The translations under genes and the position numbers were made by a program. A stretch of 64,000 bases of DNA from Sarcocystis neurona (lineage: Eukaryota > Apicomplexa > Conoidasida > Eucoccidiorida > Sarcocystidae), in NCBI GenBank assembly GCA_000727475.1, contig KL647310.1, positions 1,315,324 to 1,379,323 of the forward strand, written 5' to 3'. Shown here piece by piece: positions 33,582 through 44,920 of the stretch (the stretch's first letter is position 1; each line of letters starts with the position of its first letter). A model generated the notes under the pieces. It had not been told where the DNA came from and ran no database searches. It saw nothing but the letters and a program-made list of their open reading frames with translations.

Positions 33582-36578
33582 ATGAAACCTCGCACGCTGT
33601 CGCCGAAGCTCCGAAAGTACAGTACTATCCTTTACTATTGCACGATTGTTTCCTTTTTCCACTCCGACATATTTTCAGTTCTGGCTGGGTGCGGCAGCAC
33701 CCCCTTAGCCGTCCCCGTAGCCGAAGGTGACACCGTGAAAGCACATTCACAAAAAATTGTGCCCCGTGAATATCGTACGTCCGTTGGAGATAGTAACACA
33801 TCAGGACTCACAAGAGAGACATCACAGACTACGTGGGGGGAGACGCCGGAAGGTGGCGAGCAGCTGAAGCAAAAGCATGCCAACGAATGGTCTCCAGCGG
33901 CGCACCACTTCCTAGAGATCTTGTTCCCAGCACAAGCTGATACCCACGAAGATCTTGTGCATGCCGCGTCATCCCCTGAAGCACTTGCAGCAGCCTTGCT
34001 TGAACATTCTTCGCCAGAAAGAAACAGTAACAACGCCAGCGACGACAATGCGGGAGACGAGGTTACCCACTGGAGCAGCAAAGAAGAAAATGGCTCTGAC
34101 GAGGGGCAACCCGTGGCAGGCGTCGGACCCAGTGTTGGTGAACCAGTCCGCCGAGACATCGCTATTTCCGTCTCTTCGGTGCCTTCAGTAGAAGCTGTGC
34201 GTGGGACGCGTAGTATCAGAGGCGCTGCTCCGGCTGGTGACGCGACACGTGTCAGTACTGCTGGCGCTGCTACTGCTGCTACGGGTACACTATTCGACGT
34301 CGTGCCGAACAGCGCGATCGGAAAAAACGCGCCGACTACGGTAGAAGATGGGACGCGTGTCGTACTGCACCTGTCGTCTGCAACTCCATCAGAAGGAGGA
34401 CTACCAGCAAGGGGGTTACCGTGTGCTAAGCCGCGTCAAGGCGGAGAACCGTCCGAGTTTGACAGGCCTGAGTTAAGTAGACGCAGCCCCCCGAAGCCCA
34501 GTCAGGTGTTTACGACCCTAGTAGGAGGCGCCAAGCAAGAAGCGTCTTCTCAGAGGGAGACAAACGAAGAGTGTTCTCCCATCTACGGGGAAAAAGCATC
34601 TGGTGTTGCTACACAAAGAGAAGAAGGAGACGTAAGTGTCGAGGCAGATAAATTGTGGATGAACGTCTCCGATGAGGTGGTACCTCTCGCGACGATTATT
34701 TTGGAAGCAGCGGAAGTGGCAGCACCAGAGTTGTTAATACGAGTTCAAAACGCTAGTGAAAGGGAGTCGACAGGTACGTCACCTGAGGGCAACAGCTACC
34801 ACGTCGGAGCTTCGACTGCACAAGAAAAAACGTCTGCCGCAGCCCATCTGAAGGACACCTTGGCCAAAGCACTTCAGGCAGCCCTGCTCAGAGATGTGCC
34901 CGGAATGCGGTCTCTTCTGCTGTCCGCCGCAGCATCTGCTATTGATCCGCATACTCTGTCTACTGCATTTATTTCCACACGTGAATATGACGGATGCCCA
35001 ACTTCGAGCGTAGAAGTATCACGCTCCTCTGTGGGTGCTGCGCCACCGGTCGGTCAAGGAGGGAGCAAGGACGCAACCGCAGCACGGAGCACGCAGGGAA
35101 ACACGGTGGTCGACATGGAGGGAAACTTGCTCAGTAAACCCAAATCGGACCGAAAGCGCCAGCGAACCTCACAAAATTTGACAGGGGGGATGAAGAAAGC
35201 GTACAGAACGAGAGCGAGCAGTGCTATGTCTGAACAGAGACAAAGCGATACAAATCACGGCAACGTTCTCAAAAGTGTAGTGCACAGAAGTATGAGTAGT
35301 CTCTTGCCATTAAGGCGACGCGTCGTCAAGAATCTAGAGAATCGTCTGCTGCCGTGCCCAGCACCAAAAGTCACACAGAAGTGCACTGTAAGGGAGGCGG
35401 AAGACGTAACGAAAACGATTTTTAGAGCGCTGAAAACGTCACCCAGCGACTACTACCGCGGACTGTACACGTCGGATTACAAGCTGAGGGAACGCTGGGT
35501 TTGGGAGTTCCGACCCGCTTACAAAGGCGGAGAGGTTGTAAAGTTGCGAGCCTCGTACGCAAAAGCTCCAGCTGCATTCAAACACGTGTGCGAAGAACTT
35601 GAAAATGTCCGCGACGGACCGAGAGCGTGCGCGTCGCTCCGTGCCGCTCAAGACGCCATGCAACTGACAGGACACGACAGTGAACTGGTAACGAAAAACG
35701 TGGATGAAGTCATGAAACGTATGATCGATAATTCGACCTCGAACGACGGTCCCACGCTAGAGCCCCACAGTAACCCAGATGATGGTGAAGAACTTGCAGC
35801 TGAAGATGCTCTTCACTTGTTGGAACCAAACCAGGCGGCAGAGCTCCAAAAGCTGTTTTCTTCCCTAGGTGTTGGAACGGGAAAGGAAGACCTGGAACAG
35901 CGGGTTGAGGATGGGAAAGAGCCGAACTTGGCTACGTTGTCTTCAGAACGTCCAGCAGAAGATCAAGACAACCACCGTGAGCCTCCGGAGTCCGCGCTGG
36001 GTCGTCAAGTAAGACGTGTGCAACAAGGCGGGCAGCGTTCTACGGATACGATGGATACAGTGACGGAAGTGATTGACATGACAGAGCTAGGAGAAGTTGC
36101 CTCTTTCAACGTCGAGGCATTTCTTAGGCAGCTGACGTGCGGAAATCTATACTCAACGTTACTGCTCGACAGTGAGCACCCGCGTCCTACCCTTGAGTGT
36201 GTCATACGCTCTCTCACTGCTCACGCCAAGGATGTCGCAGAGCGCCGTGCCATCAGTACTACCAGCATTCTGGTGAGAATTTTCACACGCATCTTCGGCA
36301 TCTTTAGGGAGCACGAAATAGCGCTTGACCTGCTGAGAAGCGCCCAGCAAGCGATCGCAGATTCGACGCGCACAACTGATTCCAAAGACGGCAAACATGT
36401 TGCAAATCCTGGGAACCTCGTGAACGTGGCGCTGAAATCGAGGCCAGAAAGCATTCCTTTCTTCGTCACGCTTGTAACATCTAGTAAGTTACAAAACGAA
36501 GGACACGCACAGTCGGGGTGGTCGCCTCATGAAGCTTGTCCTCTCCTCTACATTTGTGGGCGGTTAGTGGCGCTGTGA
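33582..36578 (+). CDS. Large acidic protein with N-terminal signal, unrecognised
   Basis: From the ATG at 33582 the single-exon frame encodes 998 residues. This start was chosen because a hydrophobic segment follows at once (MKPRTLSPKLRKYSTILYYC, then TIVSFFHSDIFSVLAGC), fitting a signal peptide or anchor. Residues about 60-560 are hydrophilic, rich in Glu, Ser, Thr, Gly and Ala, and probably disordered. From about 560 the sequence looks folded and helical (LLPLRRRVVKNLENRLLPCP; DYYRGLYTSDYKLRERWVWE). An acidic stretch and a C-terminal helical part with ILVRIFTRIFGIFREHEIAL follow. There are few cysteines. No family was recognised. It could be a secreted or parasitophorous-vacuole protein of coccidia. 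Confidence 0.75.
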   Translation: MKPRTLSPKLRKYSTILYYCTIVSFFHSDIFSVLAGCGSTPLAVPVAEGDTVKAHSQKIVPREYRTSVGDSNTSGLTRETSQTTWGETPEGGEQLKQKHANEWSPAAHHFLEILFPAQADTHEDLVHAASSPEALAAALLEHSSPERNSNNASDDNAGDEVTHWSSKEENGSDEGQPVAGVGPSVGEPVRRDIAISVSSVPSVEAVRGTRSIRGAAPAGDATRVSTAGAATAATGTLFDVVPNSAIGKNAPTTVEDGTRVVLHLSSATPSEGGLPARGLPCAKPRQGGEPSEFDRPELSRRSPPKPSQVFTTLVGGAKQEASSQRETNEECSPIYGEKASGVATQREEGDVSVEADKLWMNVSDEVVPLATIILEAAEVAAPELLIRVQNASERESTGTSPEGNSYHVGASTAQEKTSAAAHLKDTLAKALQAALLRDVPGMRSLLLSAAASAIDPHTLSTAFISTREYDGCPTSSVEVSRSSVGAAPPVGQGGSKDATAARSTQGNTVVDMEGNLLSKPKSDRKRQRTSQNLTGGMKKAYRTRASSAMSEQRQSDTNHGNVLKSVVHRSMSSLLPLRRRVVKNLENRLLPCPAPKVTQKCTVREAEDVTKTIFRALKTSPSDYYRGLYTSDYKLRERWVWEFRPAYKGGEVVKLRASYAKAPAAFKHVCEELENVRDGPRACASLRAAQDAMQLTGHDSELVTKNVDEVMKRMIDNSTSNDGPTLEPHSNPDDGEELAAEDALHLLEPNQAAELQKLFSSLGVGTGKEDLEQRVEDGKEPNLATLSSERPAEDQDNHREPPESALGRQVRRVQQGGQRSTDTMDTVTEVIDMTELGEVASFNVEAFLRQLTCGNLYSTLLLDSEHPRPTLECVIRSLTAHAKDVAERRAISTTSILVRIFTRIFGIFREHEIALDLLRSAQQAIADSTRTTDSKDGKHVANPGNLVNVALKSRPESIPFFVTLVTSSKLQNEGHAQSGWSPHEACPLLYICGRLVAL

Positions 36579-37828
36579 CAGCGTTGAGACGTGACAGGAC
36601 TAGTGTCTCTTCAGCAGGCAACGTCGTACGCGGTTATACATGTCTTTCTCTGCGTGGATAGCCGGGACTGCCTGAAGGACGATCCCCCTACGTATGCGCT
36701 CCCTTGGCGTAGATCATTCGTGCTTCAGGAATCTTCTCTCGTGCTCAAGCGCCGCAGCGAACGGCTAGTGTGTTGCACAGTTTGCACATGTAGAATCTTC
36801 AGGAAGCAAGTAGAGAGATTCCTAACGCATGGGCGTCAGCAGATGCCGAGAGGTGCATGTACGTGACCCACAGCAGAGACTCTAATTCGCGCTCAGGACG
36901 AAAACGCCTGGCTATATGCTGCGACCTTTATGCTCCGGATGAATTGTGTGTGTGTCTGCATGTGAATGCAGTATCGCGGTCTTGTGTAAATCTGTACTTG
37001 TATGTACGAACGTGAAGGAATAACGTGGCTTTCCCGTGCAGCGGATGTCGACGATTTCTGAACCTGGAGCTGCAAAAGAAAGGGCTTACGTCATCTCGTT
37101 CTTGACGTCCACGGTGCATGTCGCGTACAAGGTTAATGCTCGTACTGTAATGTTCCCACACTGACGCAGTTGCGTGCCGGTCAGCTACAGTGTCAATTCT
37201 CCGAGATCAGCTGAGAACGTGGCCGTACACGTGCTCTTCCCGAGCGAAAAACTGCACGACAGGGAGTTGCCTGCATATCGTGGCAGTGCGAATCCGATAC
37301 TGTACGACTACGCAGCTTCCTTTGTCACTCCCGTGTGCTGGTTACAATGTATGGGGGCCGTCTAATCCTTTGGAACTACAACATTATGTCGTTTGTGTCT
37401 CATCGTCCGTTTGTCGCTCGTTGAGGAATAACACGTTCGTCACCATACCGCAACATTATTGTATGCTGAGCTGGACAGCTCGGACCCACAGTAGTGGGTG
37501 AAAAGTCTGTTTTTGAATAGTAAAATAATATCCAGGTTGCGTAGTCGCATGAGCGCAGACCGTCCAGAGCTCCAGAGTTGACAACCGTGTGCAGTGTGGC
37601 CAACGGTAACATGAATGGAACAATATATGCTCGGATCCCCGGATGAGAGTGCGATCACGTAATCAGCATGTTTATTGGGGTACCCATCGTAGACGAGGCT
37701 CAAGCTACTTGCATCTTTGGTTAGTTATGCCTCTGTGAAGTCCTCATTAATTTCTTTTGTGTTGTTCTTCTTTTTTTTTATTTCTTTTCTGTTTCGCTTG
37801 CTGGATGCTTTAAGTGGTGGTGTGTCAG
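36579..37828. other. Intergenic or intron sequence; one weak exon candidate
   Basis: A plus-strand frame at about 37174-37365 reads ENVAVHVLFPSEKLHDRELP and could be an exon of the gene that continues at 37829, but no convincing donor was found. A pyrimidine-rich tract (37740-37800, T-runs) leads into the acceptor at 37827-37828, as expected for intron. Nothing else was seen. Confidence 0.35.
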
Positions 37829-38380
37829 GCCTCACTGCCTTACAACATACGCCCGTTGCTGGGGTACCCAGTGATACCCCTGGCCCGTCGGGTGCCGTTG
37901 CCGGCGATGCAGTACTTACACAGAGTCGGCGCTTTTATTGAGCTGCCGCCGCATGCTCCTCCAGATTTCCCGCTGGAGCTGCAGCATGCTATTCATCGAC
38001 AGGCTACACACACACCGCTGCAGCCGTGGAAGCGGCGGCTTTACAAGGGCCTGTTTGTCGTCTGGAACTTAGTGTACCATATGTATCACTTGGGCGAGCG
38101 TCCTGCCGACTTCTCTTCGCAAAACGTCGACGCCGTGTTCCCATGGCCATGGCGCTTAACCTACGTAGGAAGCTGCCTTTGGAGCGAAAGAAGTGAGCGA
38201 AGAACTTGAACCGGGTGGGATGAACACTTCGGTTGCTTCACAGGGAGCAATTTGCGAAGGAAGGTGTGATTAGAGAAGGGAAAATGTGTCTGGACGGATG
38301 CGTGTGACTGCTACTCTTCTGCAGTACCCGTACAACGGGAGAACCCTGTCGTGTACACACCTGTCCAGGAGGTACTTCCC
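37829..38380 (+). CDS. Exons of an unrecognised gene, possibly the 5' part of the lipase gene
   Basis: Exon 37829-38164 starts after a good acceptor (ggtgtgtcag) and reads in phase 0, with PYNIRPLLGYPVIPLARRVP and WKRRLYKGLFVVWNLVYHMY, to a weak donor (tac|gtagga). A second block from 38325 (acceptor cttctgcag) continues in phase 0 with YPYNGRTLSCTHLSRRYFPM; its end is unresolved. The composition is clearly protein-like (aromatic, proline-rich). The phase does not meet the next confident exon at 39487 directly, so the connection to the lipase is only a guess based on strand and position. Confidence 0.45.
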
Positions 38381-39486
38381 AATGCAACCAGATAGGTCTG
38401 AGGAAAACAGCATCAACTGTTGTGTCAGCACCTGAAGTTATTGTGTAGTTTAGTCGTGTTCCGCAAGAAGATCAAGTAGCCGTGCCGCAGGTGTTAGATA
38501 CTCAAGACACATATTCCGCGTATATTTCCCACGAGTCTCCAGTTTGCAGAGCCAAGAAGTCTTAGACTTTAAAGCCAGCAAAAGACTTCTTGTGTGACCA
38601 CCAGATGCACGGGTATCTGCACACGTGTATATCGATATCGAAATCTCTCCTTCTCTCGGTGAATAGGCGTGTGTTCCGGCGTGGCAAGCCGTATATTTTG
38701 AGCCACAGCTTGTACGTATTCTGGTTAGGCAGGCTCATATGTGTTCTACATACGTGATCGAAAAAGGTGTCACTACGCGATCGTACGTTCGCACGCGTGG
38801 CTGACGGCCTGCAACAGATGCTACTGGGTTTCCTCGGTCGTATGCACTCGCGAAGAAGGTGGAATTCGGTATTCAATTACATAACTTGTAGTCACGCGGG
38901 GACGTGAACTCCACATCTACAGCATAGTGCACCATGTGTAACATCGTCTGTTGACAGACGCGCGTATACTTCTGTGCAACAGATTGTCAGTAGCTGCGTC
39001 GTGCGTAGGTTTACGTTTGTGTGCAGCACGCAAGTGTAAGACTTCTGCCAGTCACGGCATGAAAATTTTCGGGAGAGTGTGTCAAGGCCATGTGAACTGC
39101 ACTCCTGTATGAGGTGACGACTGCAATGACAGTCAGACTGACTTGACGTCTATGATGTGTTTTTAGGCAGCCACTTTCTTCGATGAGTCTACGTTCACGC
39201 GAAACACTGCCACACACGGATAAAAATTTTGTGGTGGTAAAGGATAAATTTACTGACGACGTGCGTGCCTGCGTTTTCAAACCATCATGCAGAGAGCAGA
39301 GACTCCGTCTACAGTGAGAAAGCAATCGTTTCGAGTAATTCTGTTGGCATTCGGAAGTGACACAGTTTCGAGGGCGCGTCTACCTGAGTAGAACAGTGCC
39401 GGTGTGTACATGCGCACTCCAATGAAATTTGAGGGGTGTGTGTCACTGGCTGTCTGTGCAAATTGCTCCCTACTTCGCTGTTGCAG

Positions 39487-42400
39487 TCCCACTGCGTAAC
39501 CGCGACGGGACAATAAGCCCACGACTACGAGACACCTTGGGTCTTACCGTAGACAAGAACTCTGTTGTTTCTCATGTGGGAGAGGATCCGGCGCAGCAGA
39601 GGCGCGACAGGGTGCCCCCAGGTGTCAAGGCAGAGCTGACACTCCCTGGCGTAAGCCGTGACAAGTGCGGTCCAGACGCTACGCATAAAGTAGTCGTTGA
39701 AAGTCCCGTCTTTGCTAGACTGGACTTACGCCCAGAAGCGGCTGAACGCCGTTTGGCGTTCGAAGATATCGATTTCAAAAAAGCAACACAGGTTATCGCG
39801 GAAGCGGAGAAAAACCGTCTGAAGAATGGTCTGCTGGACGCGCCGGAGCTGCTCACGGACATCACGATGAAAGTCGAAACGTGCTGGTTGTTCAAAGGCA
39901 CAGATAGTCCCAAAGTAAGCGAACCTGCTTCACGTACACGGTGGTACAAGCGGGCACCACTCCGCCGCCCATACACTGCTGCGTGTGATTTTGGGTTGGT
40001 GATAGTGTGCAGTATGAAAAGTGCCTAAGCGGGCGCAAACCCGGCAGTGAGAACTTTCAAACTCCGTGTCATGCCCCGGAGTAAGACGAGGCGACGTGGC
40101 GCCAGAAAACAGTAAAATACTGTTCCTGTGCGAGGCCTTCACGTATTTCTGCATCGTACGTACACGTGTGTCTGTTGCGTTGTGCGAACGGCATTCACGC
40201 GCTGTGTGTGCGGTGTGACTCACCTGATGGTATGGTATGAGGGGAGTTCACAGAAATCCACGAACGGGTAAGTGGTCAAAGGTTTTACGGTTAACCTAGT
40301 GAGACATTCTACCATGAACAGAGAAGTGCACTTTCCGTTCCATACGCCACTGGACGCGCTTTGCTTGCGGTCGACTGGAACAAAGAGTACAGAAGGCGGC
40401 CGTCCGAACCGTACATCTGCAGTGGCGTATACACTTACGTAGAGCCACATACGTAAATACATGTGTATGTATGCGTACCTGCAAATGTATTCTCCGTACA
40501 TACGCTCATTTTCCAAAAAGCGATGGTATTCAGCTGTGAAGGGAAACCGAAGTCGAACAACAGCCGGTGGTCCAATTTTCCTTCCAGATGACAAAGCGTT
40601 CTGACAATTAGCTTGGGACGCAGTATGCATATCGAGTGCAAAGCTCCGTGCGACTCGTTCTTCAGAAAAAGCATGCCGCGTCGTAATTGCTCGTGAGTAT
40701 TTACCTGGAGAGCGCCACATCATTTTTCTTGTTTGGAAGCGTTGCAGGTAGCGTCTGTGTGCAGCGACTATGGTTTGTTGGATGACAGGGCGTCCTCTGC
40801 GATATGTTTCGGGCACTTTTAAGTCTACGCCACTGAAAACGTACGAAATACTAGTATCGTAGACCTCTAAATAGAAGTAGCAAAACTTCAGCACTCCGCT
40901 CTAAGGCTCTGCCGTTAGGACGCGTTCTCTTTGCCGCCGAAGAGATCTCCCGTGCGGCTCGAAGAAGGAGGAAGGCCTGCCTGGTGGGCAAGCAGTAGTC
41001 CTACCGCTGTCTGAGCTCTGAATGAGGACGAGACATCGGAAACACAACATATGCAGTAAACGCCGTTTGGTATTGGAGAGAGCGTGGCGACGATTTCATC
41101 GGTAGTCCTTTGCAAGGCAGCAAATTGACGCAGTCGTTACCTCGTGGATCTCGGCCAAAGGCACGAGCCACTGCCAACGAGCTCAGGAAGTCGCTGCCCC
41201 AGTGTAACAAGCGTCTCGTGCTTATTTCGTTCGCTGTAAATGACTCAGCGTTTTGCGCGGATAGACGCTACCTTTTCTTTTTCCCCACATTCGTTCACCG
41301 TAAAAGCGTATGTAGTCTCACACAGGTACAGGCGCAGGAAGGAGGGAAAAGCTACGCGCAGTTCGTGAAATCAAGACGTGCGTACTCGAATATCGTATGT
41401 CCTGTTTCTGTACCGGTCGTTACACAGGTCCTCAAGTCCTGTCGACGTCACGCAGCGTTTTGGTCGCACTTTGGCGTCCCTGGTGGCTCTACGATGGAGA
41501 AAACTGTGTATGACGCTCAAACTTCTGCGTGTGTGAAACCGAGGTATACAGACGCATACGTCTGCTTGTAGATCTTTGTTACGTATGGCGTAAACGACAT
41601 ACCATGCCAACAATATGTGGGTAATACAAAGCTAATCGGGTCGCGATTCTGCGTGAACGAGTTATTATCGCGATGATATGTATGTAATACAGAGCTAGTC
41701 GGGTCGCGTTTCTGCCGTCATACAGCCGTGAATATCGAGCCCCCCTTCGTCCTCTCCTTTGTCTCTGTATTACACAGCAATGGAACCTGAACGCGCAGCT
41801 CCTCACGCGGCGCGACGATACGTTTTCACGGAAGGCGCGAATTCACACAGGCTTCAGCACCCACTTCCACAATTCCATTCGCGGAGCAATGGAACGTTTC
41901 ATTCAAGAAGCACATGCAAAGGGAGAAGAGAGAACTTCTCGTTCACCGTATGTCATCTTGTTCGCTGGGCATTCTCTCGGTGGAGCCCTTGCGCAGCTGG
42001 CCGCGTGGTATGCAGCCATCCACCTGCGGAGTCTCGTGGAAAATGGGAAAGTTTTTATCTTCTGCATTTCTTTTGGAGCCCCATCGGTAGGCGCTGAATT
42101 GTTGTGCGCGGGGCGCTCCTTTTTATTTAAAAGAAGGCTCTTTGGATTGGACTGTGTTAAGCATTCGTCATACGTGGTAACACCTATGATCTGTTTTCCG
42201 TATAGTTAGTATGCTAGGATACGAATGTCTTGTATGAATCAAGTAGTATGAGCCAGCCAACATGAGCGGATTCCAGTTTTTGCACGTTGAAATTACCGAC
42301 AATATATTTAGTAAGACGCACGCGTGTGACCGTCAGCAAAAAAAATGAAACAAGAGCCCTGGACCTGCAGGAAGTCAGCCGCTTAGCGCTGCTATATATG

Positions 42401-44920
42401 TATATATATGTATATATGTATATGTATATACACCTGTGTACAGGTTAGTAAACTCTTGTCCCTTCCATCTCCGGGCGACGTACGTACGCCTGTGTGGCGT
42501 GACCGTCGTAGGCGGCAGAAACCATAAACATATGTGTGGACACATGTGTGGTCTGCCAGATTACGTTGGAGATCTGTTTTTCCCAATTTCTAATGACATT
42601 TCGCTAGCGGTCATCCGCCTTGTAGTCGTCTTAGAGTGACTCTGCATGTTTGCTGACGGTGAACAGTTTGCTTCTTTAATACACGTTGTGTATTACACGG
42701 CGTGCGAGCTGCTGTGGCGTGGCAGGTTGGCGATAAGCGCGCGTACTCTGAAATGAGCAAACTAGGTATCAAGTTTTTCAGGTTGAAGTCGGACACTGAT
42801 CCTGTCCCAGTCGTCATCCAAGACGTGAGCCTCTCCTCCCTTCACAGTCCGGATGATTCGACTTTAATGGTAAGCCCGTGGTGCATGCATCTGCTAAAAG
42901 GATGGCGTGCTCACGATTCCCCACTGTCGGTTCAGTGGGTCTTCAAAACCGGGCGCACCCTGGGGTACTATCTAGAGTGAGTACCATTTGTACAGCGTGT
43001 GTTCCAAATTTCGTGCATTGTTTGCATCCTTTGACCAGAAAACTCTTACAGGTTTGTGTTCCAGATTTCGCGCATTGTTTGCATCCTTTGACCAGAAAAC
43101 TCTTACAGGTTAACAATGGCTGTAAGCTCAGGTGGACGAGCCAGTCCGTCATGGTGCACCTACGTAGAGGCATAGGTACTGGTGCTTGCCACCATCACGA
43201 CTGTGCAACGCTGCAGCCCCACCCTCACCCGCACTCCTTTAGTAATGAAGCCCTTTCCACACTTTTCGTCCCCTCGTCGCTTTTACACCTAATGAAGTCT
43301 TTTATACAGTTACTCCGAAAAACAGGGTCCGCTCAGTAGGTTTGGTGAGTCGTAATCTTTCAGGTAATTGTCTGCGTCTGTTAGTGTTTCGGCAAACAAG
43401 CTCTACGAATGCGGTGAAGCGATCGGCAGCGCAGAGAGTTCGCACACTTCGACACGAAGTACCAGAATTGTCGATAAGACCAGAGGCACACTAGATCGAC
43501 CAGAACCGATGTAGAGTCACCACACGTAGTGCCCGCTACTGCTTGTGCGACTCGCGTCTCGAGAGCTTCGCAGGCCGTAGAGTCACGCTGCATTCCAGTC
43601 CTCATACCCGCACGCATCTGCAGGTCTGGGCAGCGTTGCGGGGTCCAGCCTGCATTGTCGACCTCACCTAAGCTGTAAATATTTTTTGCAAGACCTATTT
43701 TGAGCCTGTCATTTCCAAAGTGCGCAGATGAAACCGTGAAGGACGACGTGGACGAGCCCTGTGCGCTTCTTGTTTCGCAATTTTGTGCAGATTCGGTCAT
43801 CAGAGTTTACGAGGATAGCACTACGCGATCATCGTGACCGCTTGTACTTCCACGGGCTGCTGTGGTCAGAGGACAACCTGCAGCCGCTCCGCTTGCAGAA
43901 GTGGCTCCTGCGGCTGGCGGCATCGCCGATGAATCTGCATGCCCTAGTGGACGTCCGCCTCCATCCGATGAACTCTCACATGTACATCTACGCGTGTACC
44001 CTCACTCTGTTGGCTGGGGCGTTCCGAGCAGCCGGCTGGAGTAGTATGTGCGCGGCCCCCCTAATGGATAAGTGGCCACTGATGCCCATACCGGCCAGTC
44101 CGGGTGAGTGTAGCATTCAGGCGACCAGTCCGTACGCGCAGTAGGATGAGAGGGTGCACGTGCAAGTTGCGGAACGAGTATGTTACGTGCATTGGTAGAC
44201 AGCTAAGCAGTCGTCTGCAACGCCGTAAGGGCGTTAACGTGTGTGTGAGGGTCAGTAACGTGGACGTTAACGTGTGTGTGAGGGTCAGTAACATGGAAAC
44301 GGAGAGAGGGACAGCATGCTTATTGGTTAGTATGCGTTGCGAATACATTTCTGCCACGTACCACGTACGGAGGGCAAGCTACGATGTATACCTAACAGGC
44401 AGAAAGGTACAAAGGGTAGAAAGTCACATTCGCTGTGTGTAAGGGCACGCGTGCCACGCACACACTCAAACTCGAATGTAGATAATAGTGCGCGATGTGA
44501 AATTTTTCTCAGCGTCGAAGGCGCAAAGCCTGGCTGTGGCCTAGATTTCTTGAAAGGCGGTGGAGACAGCAGAAATAAATGCAGAGCTGTGTAAATTCTG
44601 TCATTTCCACACAGGTCAATAATGACTGTGTGCTACTCCCCAGGGGAACCGCGGAAGCGCTTGACAGCTTGCTTATCTCGTGGGGGAGTACCTTGTGGCA
44701 TGCAAGTGATGTTAAACGACCGGTGCAGCGCTAAGAAAAGGTCACGACTCACCTGTGACGTGTCTCGTTGCTCCGCGTATTATTGCGTCCAGATATGGAA
44801 TCAGAAATGCAGCGCGCTCACGGTGAACTCCCCGAAAGAGTCGCAGCGCTTGAGGAGACGCTAGGAAATATCCAGAGGGAAGTTGCATCCAGGCGGGGGC
44901 AGAAGCTGGTGGTGCACTAG
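39487..44920 (+). CDS. Class 3 lipase-like protein with C-terminal coiled coil, multi-exon
   Basis: Confident exons are 39487-39914, 41057-41235, 41778-42086, 42726-42869, 43791-44103 and 44793-44920; a small exon at 41326-41394 also fits. The joined exon 41778-42086/42726-42869 is diagnostic: RIHTGFSTHFHNSIRGAM, then VILFAGHSLGGALAQLAAWY with the nucleophile Ser in GHSLG, then SFGAPS spliced to VGDKRAYSEM, then FFRLKSDTDPVPVV with the likely catalytic Asp. This is the fold and motif order of class 3 (fungal-type) lipases, which cleave acylglycerols or phospholipids. A catalytic His was not assigned. The last exon encodes a heptad-rich helix (PERVAALEETLGNIQREVAS) and ends KLVVH. The usual RGT oxyanion motif before the nucleophile was not found; the small exon offers RRAYSNIQW at that place. 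At least one exon between 39915 and 41056 is missing from this model. Confidence 0.75.
41614..41715. repeat. Diverged 39-bp direct repeat, period 63 bp, in a lipase intron
   Basis: Two copies of tatgt..gtaataca.agcta.tcggg, continuing tcgcg.ttctgc, lie at 41614-41652 and 41677-41715 with a handful of differences. The second copy ends about 60 bp before the acceptor of the GHSLGGA exon, so it lies in or near the branch-point region. Confidence 0.8.
42999..43111 (+). repeat. 57-bp tandem duplication containing a splice-acceptor-like sequence
   Basis: The block beginning gtgttcca.atttcg.gcattg at 42999 is repeated at 43056 with about two differences. Each copy ends in cttacag followed by gtt, so each supplies a usable 3' splice site. 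It lies in the lipase intron between the exons ending at 42869 and starting at 43791. Confidence 0.9.
44232..44297 (+). repeat. 33-bp tandem duplication in the last lipase intron
   Basis: Two adjacent copies start cgttaacgtgtgtgtgaggg and differ at one position near the end (gtaacgtgga / gtaacatgga). The period is exactly 33 bp. It is not coding in the lipase model. Confidence 0.9.

Noticed and set aside
40220..40894. 224-codon minus-strand frame within the lipase region
   Set aside because: It lies in a presumed lipase intron, has no motif, and its composition is not distinct from chance translation.
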